A stretch of DNA of 64,000 nucleotides from Opisthocomus hoazin (GCF_030867145.1 NC_134419.1:5049501-5113500); one strand, 5' to 3'; shown: positions 1 through 14,200, numbered from the stretch's first letter. The notes: generated by a model from the letters alone, not told the origin. A program made the numbers and translations.

Positions 1-230
1 GAAATTCCTGGAGTAAGCTAAAGCAGGTATAGAAGCAATAAGCTAATGGGAAACTCTATGCCTGCTAATGAAAGGGAAAATAGTGAGAAGGGAGTGTGAA
101 GGGGGAGTATTACTGAAGCATTCACACTTCTGTGCAGAGCTCCTGCTTTTATATTCAGATTATTTGATGATACGCTGACTCATGGAGTTTGTGGAGTTAC
201 TCTTTTCCATGGTATGAAACTAGCAGGTGA

Positions 231-258
231 TTTTTTTCTTTCTTTTTTTTTTTTTTTT
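231..258 (+). repeat. T-rich tract
   Basis: A nearly pure T run interrupted by two C residues. It is simple sequence, with no reading frame or splice context that would make it part of a gene. Confidence 0.85.
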
Positions 259-2645
259 AACCAACCATTTCCAAAGGCTATCTTTCTTTGCTTATAGTAA
301 ACATCCTAGTTTTAAATTCAGTAGTGTAAGGCATCTGTCTCCATCTTTTACCCCTGCGTGCACTAAACTGTGTGCTTTTTGATGTTGAAAAAGATATCTC
401 CCACAGATTGCAACTCGCAGTTGGTAATGAGGAGGAGTTATCGTCACCGTGCTATTCTAACGTCTCAGTATGCTTTCTGTAATGTGAGAGGATTATTACT
501 GATGCTCTGCTGGCTCTATTCATTGTGGTGAATGAATTATGCTTTTAAGCTGGGCATTAGCCTAAAAATACCTCCAGTAACTTAAGTGGGGATTATTATT
601 ACTGATCGTGTTTATGGTTGTTCTTAAGAGCCCACCGAGAACGGAGCCCCTCTGCGCCAAGCGCTGTATGCGAGATGCTCTCTGCTCCAGTGAATGTCTG
701 TCTAAAAAGATATATTTAGGGTGGGGCCAGGGATAAAGCGTACAAACAGGGTGATTTCACACAGTAGATACTTTTCTGCTAAAGAATATAAGAAAGACTG
801 ACATCTTTTTCCTCCTGATACTCTGTTTTTTCTGAAGAAAATAGAACATCTCTCCCCTGTGTAGTTCTGGTTTGTGTGGTGTGGGGCAGAGTCCTCCCAC
901 CAGATATCTTAATGCTTTCCTTTATGTGCTCCTGCTGCCACCACTTTTATTTGCTCTCGGTGGAGTTCCCGGGGATGAGGGTTGGTGGGGAAGCAGAGGT
1001 GGCGAGTGGTACCATGCAAGTTCAGCACTGTGTTTTTCTCTTCAAGTTTGTCACGATCTTTTAATGGTGAATTATTGAGCATTTGAATCTGGACATGCAT
1101 TTCCTCGTAAACAGAGCATATTAGAGAAGAAAGTGAGGAGTTCGGTTACTCAAGGCATTGCCGTTGGACGGCTTATGGGGAAAGCTGTTGGGAGGAAACA
1201 ACACAGACTAGCCCATGCGCTTTCTCATTTGCAAAGATTCAGTTGCTGTCTTATTTCTCCCATCATAAAACTGTCTCTCTGAGTTTTCCAGGTGGATGCA
1301 TCACAGGGGCTGGAATGTAGCCTGACAGGTAGAAATCAAAAGCAGCATGTCTTAGTGAGGCTTTGTCAGCTGTGAATAACAAGAAACGTTTGGGGGTTTG
1401 TTCTGAAAATCCAGATGCCATCCGTTGTCAGCTCTCAGCTTCTGCTGCCCGGGGCAAACCTGATAATATGTCACGGGCAGAATGTTTGCTGTGCCGTGTA
1501 TTTTGCTCCCACAGACATTTGCCTAATCTATCTGTATGGCAACTCTAAATCGGGTGTCAGCTTCTTTCTGGAATGAAGTCTCTATTGCCCTTGTAACCTG
1601 AAATCCAGAGCACAATACTGAACATGTTCTGGGGCTACCAGCATGATTTGTGCTAAATTCTTAACAGTTTAGGCGACTAATTGCATAAAGTTAGAAAGCA
1701 AACACAAACTCTCTAGACCATTATGTTTTTGCGTAGTGATGCTGACAAATAAACTGACCTTGGAGAAGATAAGACCTGCAGCAGTTATCAGAGCTCGGGA
1801 GTCACCTCCCAGCCCCAGGGGCCGGGAATTCTCAGTGCATATAACAGGTAACCTGTCCCTGTTCCAGCCACGCGTCGTTTCCAGTACCGACTGCGAGCAA
1901 TGGCCTACGTATGTTACTCTGGGGTGTGTGTCTTTCTGTATGTTTATATACGATCTGGAATTACTCAGCCTGAATATTTTAGGATGTTTGTTTGATGTAG
2001 TGGTATACGTGACAAAATATAGACCTCTTCATTGGCGTAACAAACAACGTTTATCTAAGTGCGTTGCATGCTGCAATACACTTACGCTTGTATCGATGGA
2101 TATTAAGAAGAACACCATGTTATTGCTGGACAGTGCACTTCATAAGATATTATATGAGTAATACTTTACCAACCAAATACTCTGTGATACTAATTTCTTC
2201 TGCTTCTGTTCCTCTCTCTGTCAAATATCTGAACTCAAGTACCAAAAGGAGCAGGTTCAGCACAGGACTCTCTTCTCTTGCTATGCTTGAGATGATAGGT
2301 TGTAGTCAACATTCAGTAAGCTCCTTGTATTTTAAATCCAAAAGATACCTCTTCAGAGATGTAACAAAACAAAGGTTTTGTTCTTCATAAATTATGTATC
2401 AATGAGCTGGTGGTAAGATGTTAATTAGAGTACCCTTTCAAATTCCAGTCATCAGCTGGAAAGAATGGGAGAAAAAACAATGAAACGCAGGATTGTACCA
2501 TGCAGTTTCTCCAAATAAAGATCGTTGAAGTTTCTGACAAGGCTGTGATGCTGAAACGCAGCCTCACTCGTAGTAAACACCCCAGTGAAGCAAATACTCG
2601 ACCTATCTGACAGGCCATCAATGCTTCCATTAGCATGGCATAATT

Positions 2646-2686
2646 CTAATGCATTTAGCGTGTATGTTTAATGCTAAATGCATTAG
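2646..2686. repeat. Perfect 14-bp inverted repeat with TAAT cores
   Basis: The left arm CTAATGCATTTAGC (2646-2659) is the exact reverse complement of the right arm GCTAAATGCATTAG (2673-2686), separated by 13 bases. The arms contain TAAT/ATTA cores and an ATGCAT centre, as seen in paired homeodomain or POU-type binding sites, and a further TTTAATGC lies in the spacer. It could be a cruciform-forming palindrome, a composite regulatory site or chance. There is no flanking evidence of a transposon terminal repeat. Confidence 0.75.
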
Positions 2687-4590
2687 CACTTAATGTCAGG
2701 AGCTCCAGACCTGCTAGAGTCAAGGGGTTAACACAAATTAAGAATTGCGAGAGAGATTTGTCACTCTTTATAGCTTTGTGTTAGAAGTCCTAATTTCATT
2801 ACTGAAGCTTAGTCTGTGAGGAAAGAGTATTATTTTTGTGTTAGGCTCTTTTTTCTTTCTGTTGAAAGTAAAGACCAATTACCCTGCTAGCATTTGCTGC
2901 CACAGTAACACCTCCTGAGAAGCCCCACTGTAACATTGTATAGATACATATCATAAAATAGTAAAACCTGCAGAATATGTTACTTAAGAAAATTTAGCTA
3001 CCCAGTTTAATTAGCAGATTGCTATTACAAAATCAAGGCTGCAATGGACACTTATGGTTAAGGGTGGGCTTTTGTTTTGTTTATCCTCGCTAAAACCAGA
3101 ATATTTTGGACTTCAGTTGCATGAGAGAGTGAGGCCAACATGTGAAATACAGCAACACAGGCCACAGCTACAGGGAGCTTCCACTCAGCATCCAGTGAAG
3201 GTTAAGCAGCCCTTAACCTTTCCACTTGACCTTGCCCCTCTTGGTATTTCAGCACAGACAGTGGCACAGCTGTGCAGGGATCCTCGCTGGGGATCAGCCC
3301 AGGTGAAAAATGACATGGGAGGGGGAACTGGTACAACAAACGAGCTGGCTCAGAGGCTGGAATGAGCGCAGAGGGATGGGCACTGGTTTTGCCATATTGC
3401 TGATGATCGCTTAATTGCACAGAGCTTGCTTTGTTATTCAGTGTGCGATGAGGACGATGCACCTGATCTCTTTTACAGCGCTGCGAAGCGACGGTGCTGC
3501 ATTGCCTTAATAGTAATTTCTTCTAGCAGTAGTAATGCTAAAGTCAAGGGGACTGCAAGCAAAGCATAAAGAGTATGCCAGTCTCAGTAAGGTCAGGATG
3601 AAGAGCTGTTATGTTGATTGACCTCAGGAAAAAATTATTTTGAAGGGTTTTAAAAATTATTTTAATTAAAACATGTATTTAGATGAGTGGGATTTATGCT
3701 GATTGGCACTTGTAAGTCACCCTCATCCTTCAAAAAGTTTTAGAAATCTTAAAAACTTTAGCTTCTCGCCGTGCTTCCGTGAGATGATGCTGAACTCTTG
3801 CTTGCAGGAAGGCAGTTAAGGGAAATGTTTTCTCACCCATCGCCAGTACGTCCGGGTCCAAGTGCACCAGCAGGTCTTATTTGCCCTGACCAGAGGCCTC
3901 CCCGCAGGCACCTGCTGCCCAGGGCTCCATTTCAGCACATCCCTGGTCCTCGCTAAGCTGTGCCAGAGGTGGGTCTGGCAGGGGAAGCTGAAGTACAGAG
4001 GGAACGTGGCAGGGAAGGAGGCTTCGTCTGTCACTTAGTCCCTGTTCAGAGACCTTTGCTCTGTTTCCTTTGAGGGTTCTTGTGCTTGGTACTTTGCTAC
4101 AGTTAGAGTGTTTTGCTACTGATAGCAGCTAGATGCACAGGTATACTTCACACGGCGTATCTTCACTCATAGCTTGTGGACCGGGTCCAGCCTGAGGAAT
4201 ATTGTATGTGATTTTCTACCTTTTCCCCAAAGAAGGAGTAAATACTGCTGTAAGAGCAGACATCTCCTCTTGCACCCTCCATCTGCCTTTAGCATCTCTT
4301 GCTGAGACCCAGAGGTGGATCTCAGAGGGGCTGCTCCTACTCTTTTGCTTCTCTGTGAAGCATTGCCTCAAGATCCCAGCAATCTGTTTCCTTCTGTCAC
4401 TACATCACTTCCCTGCCCCAGTGTCTCCCAGCTGCACCAGTAACGAGGCTGGGGGTACAACATCTTGCTAACTAAAAGGATTACCTTTCCCTTTGCAGGC
4501 ATGCTGGGATTCTTAGCCTTTCAAAGTGTTCTTAACATCTGCTGCCTCCAATGAGCATGCATTGTTGCTAACATGCCAGCATATTCCTAG

Positions 4591-4648
4591 GGTTATGGCT
4601 ATGAGAACAAGTTAATACAGGGAAGACAGAGAAGAGTCATAACGCAAG
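4591..4648 (+). other. Candidate small exon (58 nt), unknown
   Basis: The segment is preceded by a branch-like GCTAAC and an acceptor ending TTCCTAG, and is followed by a strong donor (CAAG|GTAAGAG). One frame is fully open through it (GYGYENKLIQGRQRRVITQ) and the other two have stops. The pyrimidine tract is short, so the acceptor is mediocre. I do not recognise the peptide and no neighbouring exon could be linked to it. Chance pairing of a weak acceptor with a good donor is the likelier explanation. Confidence 0.13.
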
Positions 4649-6168
4649 GTAAGAGCTGCCTGTGGAGCAGCCAACGTGCTGTAGAGCTGCACTCCTTTGC
4701 CCCGAGGCAGTTTGCTCATGTAGCCATACCCTAGCACTAGCCTCATTAACCCTGCCATGTCCTCAGAATACACCACTATCAAACGAGCCAGTCCAATGTG
4801 TGCCGTGTGTGCAAGAACTTTAAGTGGTTTTCCTACACCTCGTCTGAAACCAGCCATGTGAGCAGTTCTAAGCTACATGCTGGACAGCACAGTGTTAAAA
4901 TGCCTGTAACATAGGACGTAGAGCCTAATAATAGAGCCTAAAGTGCTATAGGCAGTATGTGAGCATTGAGCATTCCGCTGCTTATCTTAAATTGATTGCA
5001 AGGTATTGTTTTAAATTAAGGGGAAAATCCAGTTAAAAATGTATTCATGGGAGGAGATCAGCACAAAGTATCTCCTGTTAAAGAGTACCTTGAGTTTAAT
5101 TTTTTTTGGCTTTCATTTCATGAAGTGTTAGATAAGTGGAATAGAAGTTATATGATAAAGATATCTGTGTTCTGCATTTACATTTGGGTAGTAGTTCCAG
5201 ATGAGAAAGAGAGCCCTGTGGTTTGACATACACCTTGTGCTGACTATCACGGTGTATTCTGAGAGTCTGATTTAGCTGATTTTGGATGAGGAGGAAATTA
5301 ATTAACAGACACCAACATGCATGCCTTCCCCATGAAAATCTGAGTGGTGAAGTAGGATGCATCTCTGGCTCCGCCACCAAACGAATCGACGTCATGAATA
5401 CGTAACTGCTGATATGGAAGGAGACAGAAAGCTGGAGCCAGCGGGGGTTTATCCTCATCCTCTAACAAGCCCTGTGGTCTGTGGCATCAGTGGGACACCC
5501 CCAGGACAGTCTTTTGCAGCAGGATGGAGGTGAATGTCTGGGGTACGCAGCTGTGGGCAGGAGCTATTTTACAGCTGTGGCTTAACAGCCTCTGGAAACA
5601 CAAAGGGTTTCATCAGGCCTGAGGCTTCCCACGGCACCTGGCCTTTGGGAGTGTTGTAACTACTCCTCAGCTGGCCAGCAACTGAGATCACTGCTTGTGC
5701 TCTCAGTCTCTGCTTGAACTTTAGGTTTTATTGCAGTTGAACCTTGGTTATCTCTCCATTCCCCTGGCATCTAGCTCTGGCTGTTGGGCTGCCCTGCTAA
5801 TGCCCTGGCTGCAGTGATCCCCAGCCTAGCTGTCTGTGCTCTGTAAAATGAGACCTTTTCTTCCTCGCGCATCCCTGTTTTAGCACGCCTTGAAACTGAA
5901 GAGAGTGATGAATTGAGCTCAGGCTGTACCTTGGGAAGAATTACAGCTGTCTGAACAAGCGTGCAGGCAGGCTGAGTATTTGCCTCTGTACTTTGCCATT
6001 TTAAAGTGATGCTTCCTTGATCTGAGCACTGGTATTAAAATAATGCTTCTCAGAAACCCTTGTTTATTAGTCTACACAGTATCTGTAAGCTCCAAATGTA
6101 ATACATTTTACTGTGGTTTTGGCAGAGTCTTCCTTTTACTTGTCAAAATACTTAAACATTGTTTGGGG

Positions 6169-6206
6169 AAAAGAAAAAAGAAAAAAGAAAAAAAAAAAAC
6201 AAAAAA
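6169..6206 (+). repeat. A-rich low-complexity tract
   Basis: Runs of A interrupted by single G and then C. No retroposon body is recognisable upstream, so it is annotated only as simple sequence. Confidence 0.85.
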
Positions 6207-7536
6207 CCCCAACACCTGGTAAAATTCCTGATTTCTTAGATGCTGTACCAACTATATAAGAACTCCTCTATCCCAGGGTTTTTTAATCTGTGGCCTCTCT
6301 AATATAAATTTCAATAAGCAAATTTCAGTCTCAACACAAAGACAAATTGCTTGCTGTTTATAAAATGCATATATTTGTGTTGTAAATGAGTGTAATGGAT
6401 GTAATCCAATAACACTACTATTGTCAGGATCATTTTCTTTTTGCTTATTAAAATCGCATATACATTTAAAATAGATTTATAACTGCCTATTTCTATACTT
6501 GAGCAAGATCTGGCATTTCACTAGCTGTGCATTTGATAGTTAAGACTTCTGTAGATGTTTTCATGCTTTCCTTGTGGTTAGTGGAAATAGGAACTGTTTA
6601 TTCTGAAGGTTCTTATTTTTAGCATCTGCAGCTGGAAATGTGTCTACTCAGTTATGTCAATGCCACAGTTGTCATTTACTAAAAATACATACAGATACAT
6701 GGAAACTTTTTTTTAATACTTATAGCAAATATTCTTGACTCCAGGTTCAATTTTGCTCCTAAAACTTGAGTTTATTGGATGGCCAAGAAAACAACAAATT
6801 ATTTGTGGCTTTATTGATCCTGGCTTATACTGTCTCACCTGCCAGTGACACGTGCTTGGCATCTTCCAAGGACGCCTCTTTTGTGGGCTGCTTGGTCCTG
6901 CCGGTCACTGCTGGCACCCTTGGGTGCTGCTGTTTGTACAAGGACTAACAGTGGGGAGCAGACCTGCTGAGACTTGTCCAGACAGTCAGCTCAGCTTGAA
7001 ACTGGCTTAACAAACCTTTATTCAAGTCCATGTGATAGAGAGCAAACATAACCCTGGGGATTTGGGATTAAGAACATGCAAAGGAGTTCAAACCAGTTCC
7101 AGCTAGAGTTCCTCTTGATACAGCACAATCCTCTTACGCATCCACCTGTTTCTTATCTCTTGAATACTTTATTTATTTGCAAAGTGTGCAGGCAGGCTTC
7201 ATTTATGTTGCATGCACTGTGTGTTCAATGCGTGCTATACGTCTTTGTACGCTGCGGTTGTACACTTCCCAGTCTGTATCTCTTCATCCACACGACACCG
7301 CAACGCCATGCACAGACCTGTGTCAGTCCTCGGCCAGCTGATGTCCACCTTGTTAGCCTGTCCTGCAGCTGTTGGTCAGTCGCTCTCCAGTTCCCTTTTT
7401 CTTCCAGCTGCACAACTACCATGATTAGACTGCATATTTTTAAGACAATCATAGAATTGTTCTAACCTATGCCAGGAATGACCCAAAGAAAAGGTTGGGA
7501 CTGTTCTCTTCCCTGTTTTCAATAATCTGTTTGCAG

Positions 7537-7655
7537 CATGTGCATCTTTGTATGCACAAGTCTTTTGGGGGGTCAAGGCCTCACTGGTGTCTTCCTGGTT
7601 CACCCAGCGTCAAATGGAATGGATTACTGCTTTGTGCGACCACCAGACAGAGAAG
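7537..7655 (+). other. Candidate exon (119 nt), unknown
   Basis: An acceptor (CAATAATCTGTTTGCAG, with further pyrimidines upstream) opens a segment that ends at AGAAG|GTAATA. One frame is open for 39 codons and includes the stretch HPASNGMDYCFVRPPDRE. Composition is protein-like, but no family is recognised and the frame stays open past the donor. There is no second exon nearby that confirms it. It could be a coding or noncoding exon of an upstream transcript, or chance. Confidence 0.13.
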
Positions 7656-10600
7656 GTAATATGTTCTGGCAGAGCAGAACCTCATGGGCAGTAATTCGAC
7701 TTAGCATCTGTAAATTACTTTGCAAACCACATCTGAAGAGTGCGAAAGAAGCGCCTCTACAGGGATTATTAATGCGTACAAATAAATTGCAATTTTGAAT
7801 GCTAAATAACTAAACAAAACCCAAAGACAGATATTAAAGCTATTCTAGAAAGGCTATAAATCAGTTGCAGCCAGTAGGTTGGAACAGAGTGTGGAAGTTC
7901 TGGAAACACATCTGTCATCAGGGTAGCTGTAGCAACCTTATTTCTTGACTGTGGAAAAAGCAGCTTTGATCACAGCTGTCACCGGAGCACTGATTTCCTA
8001 AAAAATGAGTTAAAAGCCCATATAAAGTTTAAAAAAGAATGGAGGTTTATGACTTTGAAAACTAGTTTCAAATGTGATTTTCTTTCTTTCTTAGTAAAAT
8101 GTATTTTAATGAAAGTAATTTAAAGCCCCTAAGATTTTGAATTTGTAAGTTGATTTCATCCTGTTTTTCTTGCTTACCTGTCAACCTCATTTCATCAGAT
8201 ATCTGAATGTAATATTTCTTTAATTAGTGAATAGTGACTAACATCGGGGAACTGGAACTGCTCGGATTGTGTTACATAGTGCTGTAAATCAGATCAGAAC
8301 GGTACTTGGATACAGAAAAATAAATCTGCCTGTCAGGTGGGTATTTACCCTGATGTTTTAATTCAGGTCAATGGTAAGCTTTTAAGGTAATCTCTCATTT
8401 GCTGCACTGTGACTCTTGGAGTGCACAAAGTGGATTTCTTTAGTCTGAAACTAAGTCAGAAGAGATGCTCCAGGAGCGCACCTCATCTGTCTGCTAATGG
8501 ACACCCAGCCCGCTTAAATCAAGCTCAGGCTGCTCTCAAATAACTCCCCCAAAATGCAGGGTCCTCAGCAGAGCTGCTGTGTTCTGCGGATCTGCTCCTA
8601 CCACCCTCAGGCAGCCTGGGATTCCTGCATTGCATGCTCTGCCTTTACTCCCCACCTAGGAAAGAAGATGTGAAGGTTGTGGGATGTTTCTCTTATTGAG
8701 GACATGCTCTGAACCTGTGAGGTGTTTATGGCATTTCAGCTCCGTGTGAAAAGGGAGGACGAAGGCCTGTGGTTAGAGGAGAGGGAGGGGAAGAGGCCTG
8801 TGTTTATTCCTCATTCTGTTGGCCCTAAAGAAGTCCAGAGTCTGGAGAGAGAAAAGTCCCACTGTAAGGAATGTATCATTGTGCTTATTCCTTTGCTTTG
8901 AAGTAGAGAGAAATGATTTAAGAGCTGGCTGTGAAAGTAGACATAGACGTAAAGATAGGCATAAAGAAATCATTCTGACATTGCGGCTTCCTAAAGAGAA
9001 CTGGGAGCTGCGAGTGAGTGCTTGAAGGGATCCTATAAAGCGATGTTTGTTTTTGAAGCTCTTCTTCAAACTCTTCTGTGTTTTTGCCAAGGCCCTGCAC
9101 AGTAAATGGTGCATCCATAACAATGATACCTTGGTGGAATACTAGCAAATCAAGTGATCAGCTTTGGTTTTAACTGCTTCTTCCAGATACAAACCACCTA
9201 CAGCTGTACAAGGAAATGCACACATTATTTATTTGAAGTTTGTGTGCTAACAGTGATAAACTAGAAGATGAGCGTTATCCTTGCCGCGTCCATTAGCTCA
9301 TCTTACTCCACTAACATGTTCACGGGAAAGCAGACCGACAGGGGCTGGCTTTGTATCCAGTACTGAAGATTTGACTGGGGTGACTGTTTTGTTTTACCAT
9401 TCTCAAATGACAATGACGAGAAGTATTAGGATATGTTGTTTTGAACTGAGATTTCAAAATCTGCAGAAGGAATTTTCTCATGGATATTGTCTTGAACTCA
9501 GGATAGTATCATGTTCTGGCTAATGTGTTAAGTGTTACATCTCTTATCAGGATGTCAGACCTACTAAAGCAAGCACATATCTTCTGGATTTGAATACGTG
9601 TGAATCCTAGATAATGTTACAAGTGAATAAGTGTAGGAGAATCCATCTTAAGTGACATCTCATTTTTGCCTTTTACGAAGTTAAAGCCAATAATAGGCTG
9701 AATAAGGAGCAGATGTCAGCTCAGATACGCCGTGTTAGTACTTACAGTGCTTATTCAGTGGTACTGGTTGCGTGAATATGTGAAAGCTCTGAAAGATCTT
9801 CTGAATAATACCCATGCAGGTTTGCTGCTGTCATGTCCTGATACCGTATCTTCAGAACAGGACTGAGAGCAGAACAGCTTTTCTATCCTTGAAGACTTCG
9901 GAATGTCAGACTTTCAGTGCTAGTGCACCGTTGGCACTGAAAGGTTTAGGATTTCTTTGGTGTGTGGGGGAAACAGGAAAAACCCAACCAAATTCCCAGA
10001 GACTTGGAACTTCCTCTCATTCCTGTCCTAGAACAGGTAATATCCTAACTGACAGTTGGGATGACAGGATTTATTTAAACATAATTTTTTTCTGGTGGGG
10101 GGTTGGAGGGATAGAACACGATTACTAATTTGAAAAGATGATAAAGCTTCTAGCTTCACAAGTATCTGCTATCATACGAACCACTCTGGTGGCTGATTTG
10201 CAAATCCAAAAAAGGGTAACATCACTGATCTGGGGAATCTGGTAGCGAAGATGTGTAACATTCATCTCATGTCTTCTTCAGTGTGTCGTTATCGCAGCAG
10301 TCGCTGTGTGCAGCGGGGCTAAAGCTTAGAACTATCTAGGCAATCACATGTTATGCTGCTGCAGCCACAACTCACACTACAGATCCATGCCTAATAACAG
10401 TAACTACTTTCATATATCCTGCACGATATGTTTCTGTGCTGTAAATACAGGCTGGAAGATGCAGGTTGGGGGAGAAGCGAGTGAAATTTTCTTTGAGAAG
10501 TCTTTTTTTATGTTTGCTTGAACAAAGGGGTTTAGCAAACATCGAGAAAGGAAAATTGCCTTTCCTCTGAAGATTAGAGAAGTCAGCATTTGTTTAAGCA

Positions 10601-11160
10601 ATCTATCGTGCCATGCTGTAAAACCTGTGCCTTTCAATCGAAAGGAGCAGGAAAGGAAAGGTTTGCATTTTAGGATGCACTATTCTGATGTCTACCTGCT
10701 GTTACAGAAGTACAAACATGACTGTATCTCCAGTGGTGAATCCTGCCCTTCTTTTTAAAGAAAATTAAGGAGTGAATTTTCTGGGGCATATATGGAAAAT
10801 CAAAAATACCAAAACCATACTGCCCTCTAAAACATCAAAGGTTTGTGGTCGGTGCTTGGTCGCTGAGCTACCCGGTATGAGCAGGGGAATGACCTCTTCC
10901 ACAGGGGCATGTGTGGCGATCCTGAAACCAGGTAGCTCCTTCGTCTCTGTTCAGAGGTGCCAGCCACTGGAAGCTTGACTGGATCTGCCGCAGCTGGGAA
11001 AAGGGATTTTCCCGAGGTGCCAGAGCAGGGCGGAGACACTCCTTGGCTGACAGCAAAGCACCCTGATGAGAGGGTGCCTCAGCAGTTCCTCTCCCTGTCA
11101 TGGGCTGACTGATGGATCTTTTTTCTCTCTAGGAGAAGGAGTAGGAGGTGGAAGAGCAGT

Positions 11161-11253
11161 ATGCACAGCTTTCATAACTGACCTCGCTTTGAGCGGGATG
11201 CTGGACTACGTGACCTTCTAAGGTTCCTGCTAACATGAACTATCCTGCATCCC
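11161..11253 (+). mobile_element. CR1 LINE 3'-end remnant (+)
   Basis: The segment reads like the 3' end of a bird CR1: a TGACCTCGCTTTGAGCGGG block, then a diverged form of the 'GTTGGACTAGATGACC...AGGTCCCTTCC' signature (GCTGGACTACGTGACC, AAGGTTCCTGCTAAC). The tail is decayed and no clean octamer array remains, which suggests an old copy. It has no coding capacity. The 5' limit is uncertain, because similarity fades into unrelated sequence upstream. Confidence 0.6.
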
Positions 11254-14200
11254 AGCAAAAAAAAATCACTTGGTGACCCTGCCTGGGAGCCTCTTCCCTC
11301 TCCCTGACATTCTTCTTTCTGCAGGTGTGGACATTAGAAGCTTCTCTCTCTGCAGGAACAAAGTTTCTGTGTTAGCCTGAAGATCTGGCCTTGCTTGAGA
11401 TATTCAGCATTTCTTTCTTTATCATTATTCCAGATGGGATGTAGAGCACAAAATTGAACCTCTACTCTGTCTTAACACACCACTTGCATTTCTGCAAAGA
11501 TCCTGAAATTCAGAATATGTGGAGTCCACGTTGCCCAGCTCCCCCTGTGAATACACATTAAAACTGTCTTGTATGTGAACAAGGACATAGCTCTCAGTTT
11601 GTCTTTCGGGTTTTTATTGCAATTGGCTTGCTGCTGAACAGTTCTTCCTTTTTTTGGTTCAAGCTTGAGAAGGAGGGTTATTTGGTAAGTTTAGCAATAG
11701 CTGTGTAAGCTTTATTTTGACTTAGCTGTGTTATTTCTTTCTTATGACTGTTGCAATCGCCTGCCATCTGGGGGCTTCTGGACCTGCTTCAATAAATCGT
11801 GTTCTCTTTTCCTGTTGCTCTGAGGATTTGCAGAAGGAAGGGAAACTGGATGGGTTACATAGAGGGCTGCAAGCTGTGGAAGGAGCGTTAGACGTATTTT
11901 ACTTGTTTGTGCTTCTGTAAAATTTTCGTGGTAAGTCACCACAAATGACAGCCAAGGAAAAAATCAGTGGCTAAGAAATTTTTATTTGACAAGTTGATAC
12001 AATGTGAACAGGGTGCTGCTAACCCCCTTTCTTCTTCACCTATAGCAGAGCATTATTGCTGACCTTTAGGAACGTCTGTGTTCTCTTGGGTGGATCAAAA
12101 CACTGTCAGGAGGCATTCCTGAAAGTCCTAAGTAGTGCCTACCCAAAATGCCACCTTCTGGAGGTGCAGTCATCAGAAGCTGCGTTGGAGAGAAGTTCCC
12201 AGGAGACCTGCTTGTACGCTACAGCCATCTGCTTCTGGAGACTTCCTGCAGTGCAGTTCTTTCTCTTAAAAATCAGCTCTTTCCACTTACGCATTGCTTC
12301 TGTGGTTCTTGTAAATTTTGTTTACATCTTTCTCAGGAGTCCTTATTTATAAGTTTTTGTGTGAAGCCTCAATGTTTTGTACACCAATTTCCTTTCCCAA
12401 GAGATTGTGAAATGACTCAGACCAGCAGCCTTCTGTGATTCCAGCATCTGTATTTATGAGCTAGAGGATGTGTGTGATGCAACATTTGATTTTACTTTGC
12501 TTTTTGTTTTATATACTTGTTTTCACTTGGCATATTCCTCATTCGTCCCTTTCTGTAAATACACCATTGGTGTAGATTGCCTCAGACCAATTTTTACTTT
12601 CTTTGCTCTTTTGCCCTGGCTGATGGTCCTGCTCAAGTAGTTTGTTGGCCTTACGGTCACCGTTGGTCTAACTGGCACATCATCGTTCTATCAGCAATTC
12701 TCAGTTTCCGAATTGCTGTGTTTAATAACAGTAGTTTTGAGATTCAGCATTGTCAACTTTGACTGTTCCCTTGACCTCCTCATTTTCCTGGGAGGTTATT
12801 GGGATAGATATATAATGGGAGAATATGTTAAAAGAAATGCTGTGGCTTTCTCTTCCTATGAACCTTCATTTGTAAATGCTGGTTAATGGTAATGTAGCTG
12901 CTGTCCTATGCGCTCTCGGTTAGCATAAGTCATGCATGCAGAATAGATATGCCTTTCTTGCTTCACTGCAAAATAACTTACTGTCTCTGCTAGCATGGTA
13001 GCGAGAAACAAGCTGTCCTGGCCCCCGTTAAAGTAATCATGCATTTAGTATGCAGGTGGACTAGTTCAAGTGGTTGGGTTAAAGAAATCTTTTTGTAAGA
13101 AGAAATAACCATCCTAAGTATCTAATTAGCTTTTGCTTTTGTTTTTAATGAGTTTAATCCCAGGGTTTAGTCTTATGGGCCTTTTTTTTAGAAACGTAGG
13201 TACTCTAGGCTTTCTCTTAGCGTTTTTACAATCTCCTAACTTGGTGTTGATGCCTTTTTAGAGAGCTAGAATTAACACGGCTTCAGCTTCAGTACGTCCA
13301 CAAAAATTACAAATACTAGAGGCAGGTCATTTCAGGCGTCCTTATTGCTAATGGGAAATTCTAATTGGATGGTAGTGACTGTTTTACGTACGATGACAGG
13401 GTCAGATCCCAGATGTGCAGAGTTTTCTGGTAGGCTTCATGCTCCTCTTTGGAGCAATCAGTCATCTGATTGCACTCTTGCTTTTTATTTGGAAAAAGGT
13501 ACATGTTACACAAAGACTCGAAGGCACTTTCAGAAATGTTATTAGGAGCGTCAGGATTGTGTGACCTTATATTTGGACCTCTAATATTACTTGAATGTGT
13601 CTTCTTTTGTCTTCTTTTGCTCAGTTACAAGGAAGTAAATGATGTGCAGAATCGAGCCCCTAGTGAAAATTTGTCTTACATCATTCTGTTCAACTTTTTA
13701 AGTAGCATTCTCTCTTGCCTACGTAACGTTTGCGCATGACGAGCAATGGGACCCAAATCCTTTTACCCTTTGTGTGTTCACAATTATACTGAGATCGTCT
13801 ACGAGCAGGTTCCACTGTACTTGTAGGGCCAGACTATCATTAATTGATCACAACTCCAAAGACACCTGCTGGTAATCTATTTATAAATCTAGGCCATATT
13901 GAGAGAAGCCCTTCGGGATAAAAGAGCTTTATACATGTAAAATATTCATTTTTCTTCTAAGTGGGGTAAAGCTGTTTCCATCTCAAGGGATGAAAAACCT
14001 GGGAGTGTTCATGGAATTGCGCCCATCTTTTAATGATCGTATCAGCAGAGTTGCCAGGCTGACATTTGATTATCTCCCAACAGCGTGGTGCCACGTTACC
14101 ACCTCTCCCAAATGGATGTTGGATTGCTTATCCATGCCTTTTGTAACACCCTGGCTGAATTAATTCAGCTATACCTGGAGTGCTTCCAACAGAGACAATG

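Noticed and set aside
4612..4857. Minus-strand 81-codon frame MAGFRRGVGK...
   Set aside because: No recognisable family and no splice context on that strand. A segment of this length is expected by chance.
12038..12352. 98-codon frame following a good acceptor (CTTCTTCACCTATAG)
   Set aside because: The product becomes hydrophobic and unstructured, has no recognisable motif, and no donor of quality ends it. A second overlapping frame is equally open.
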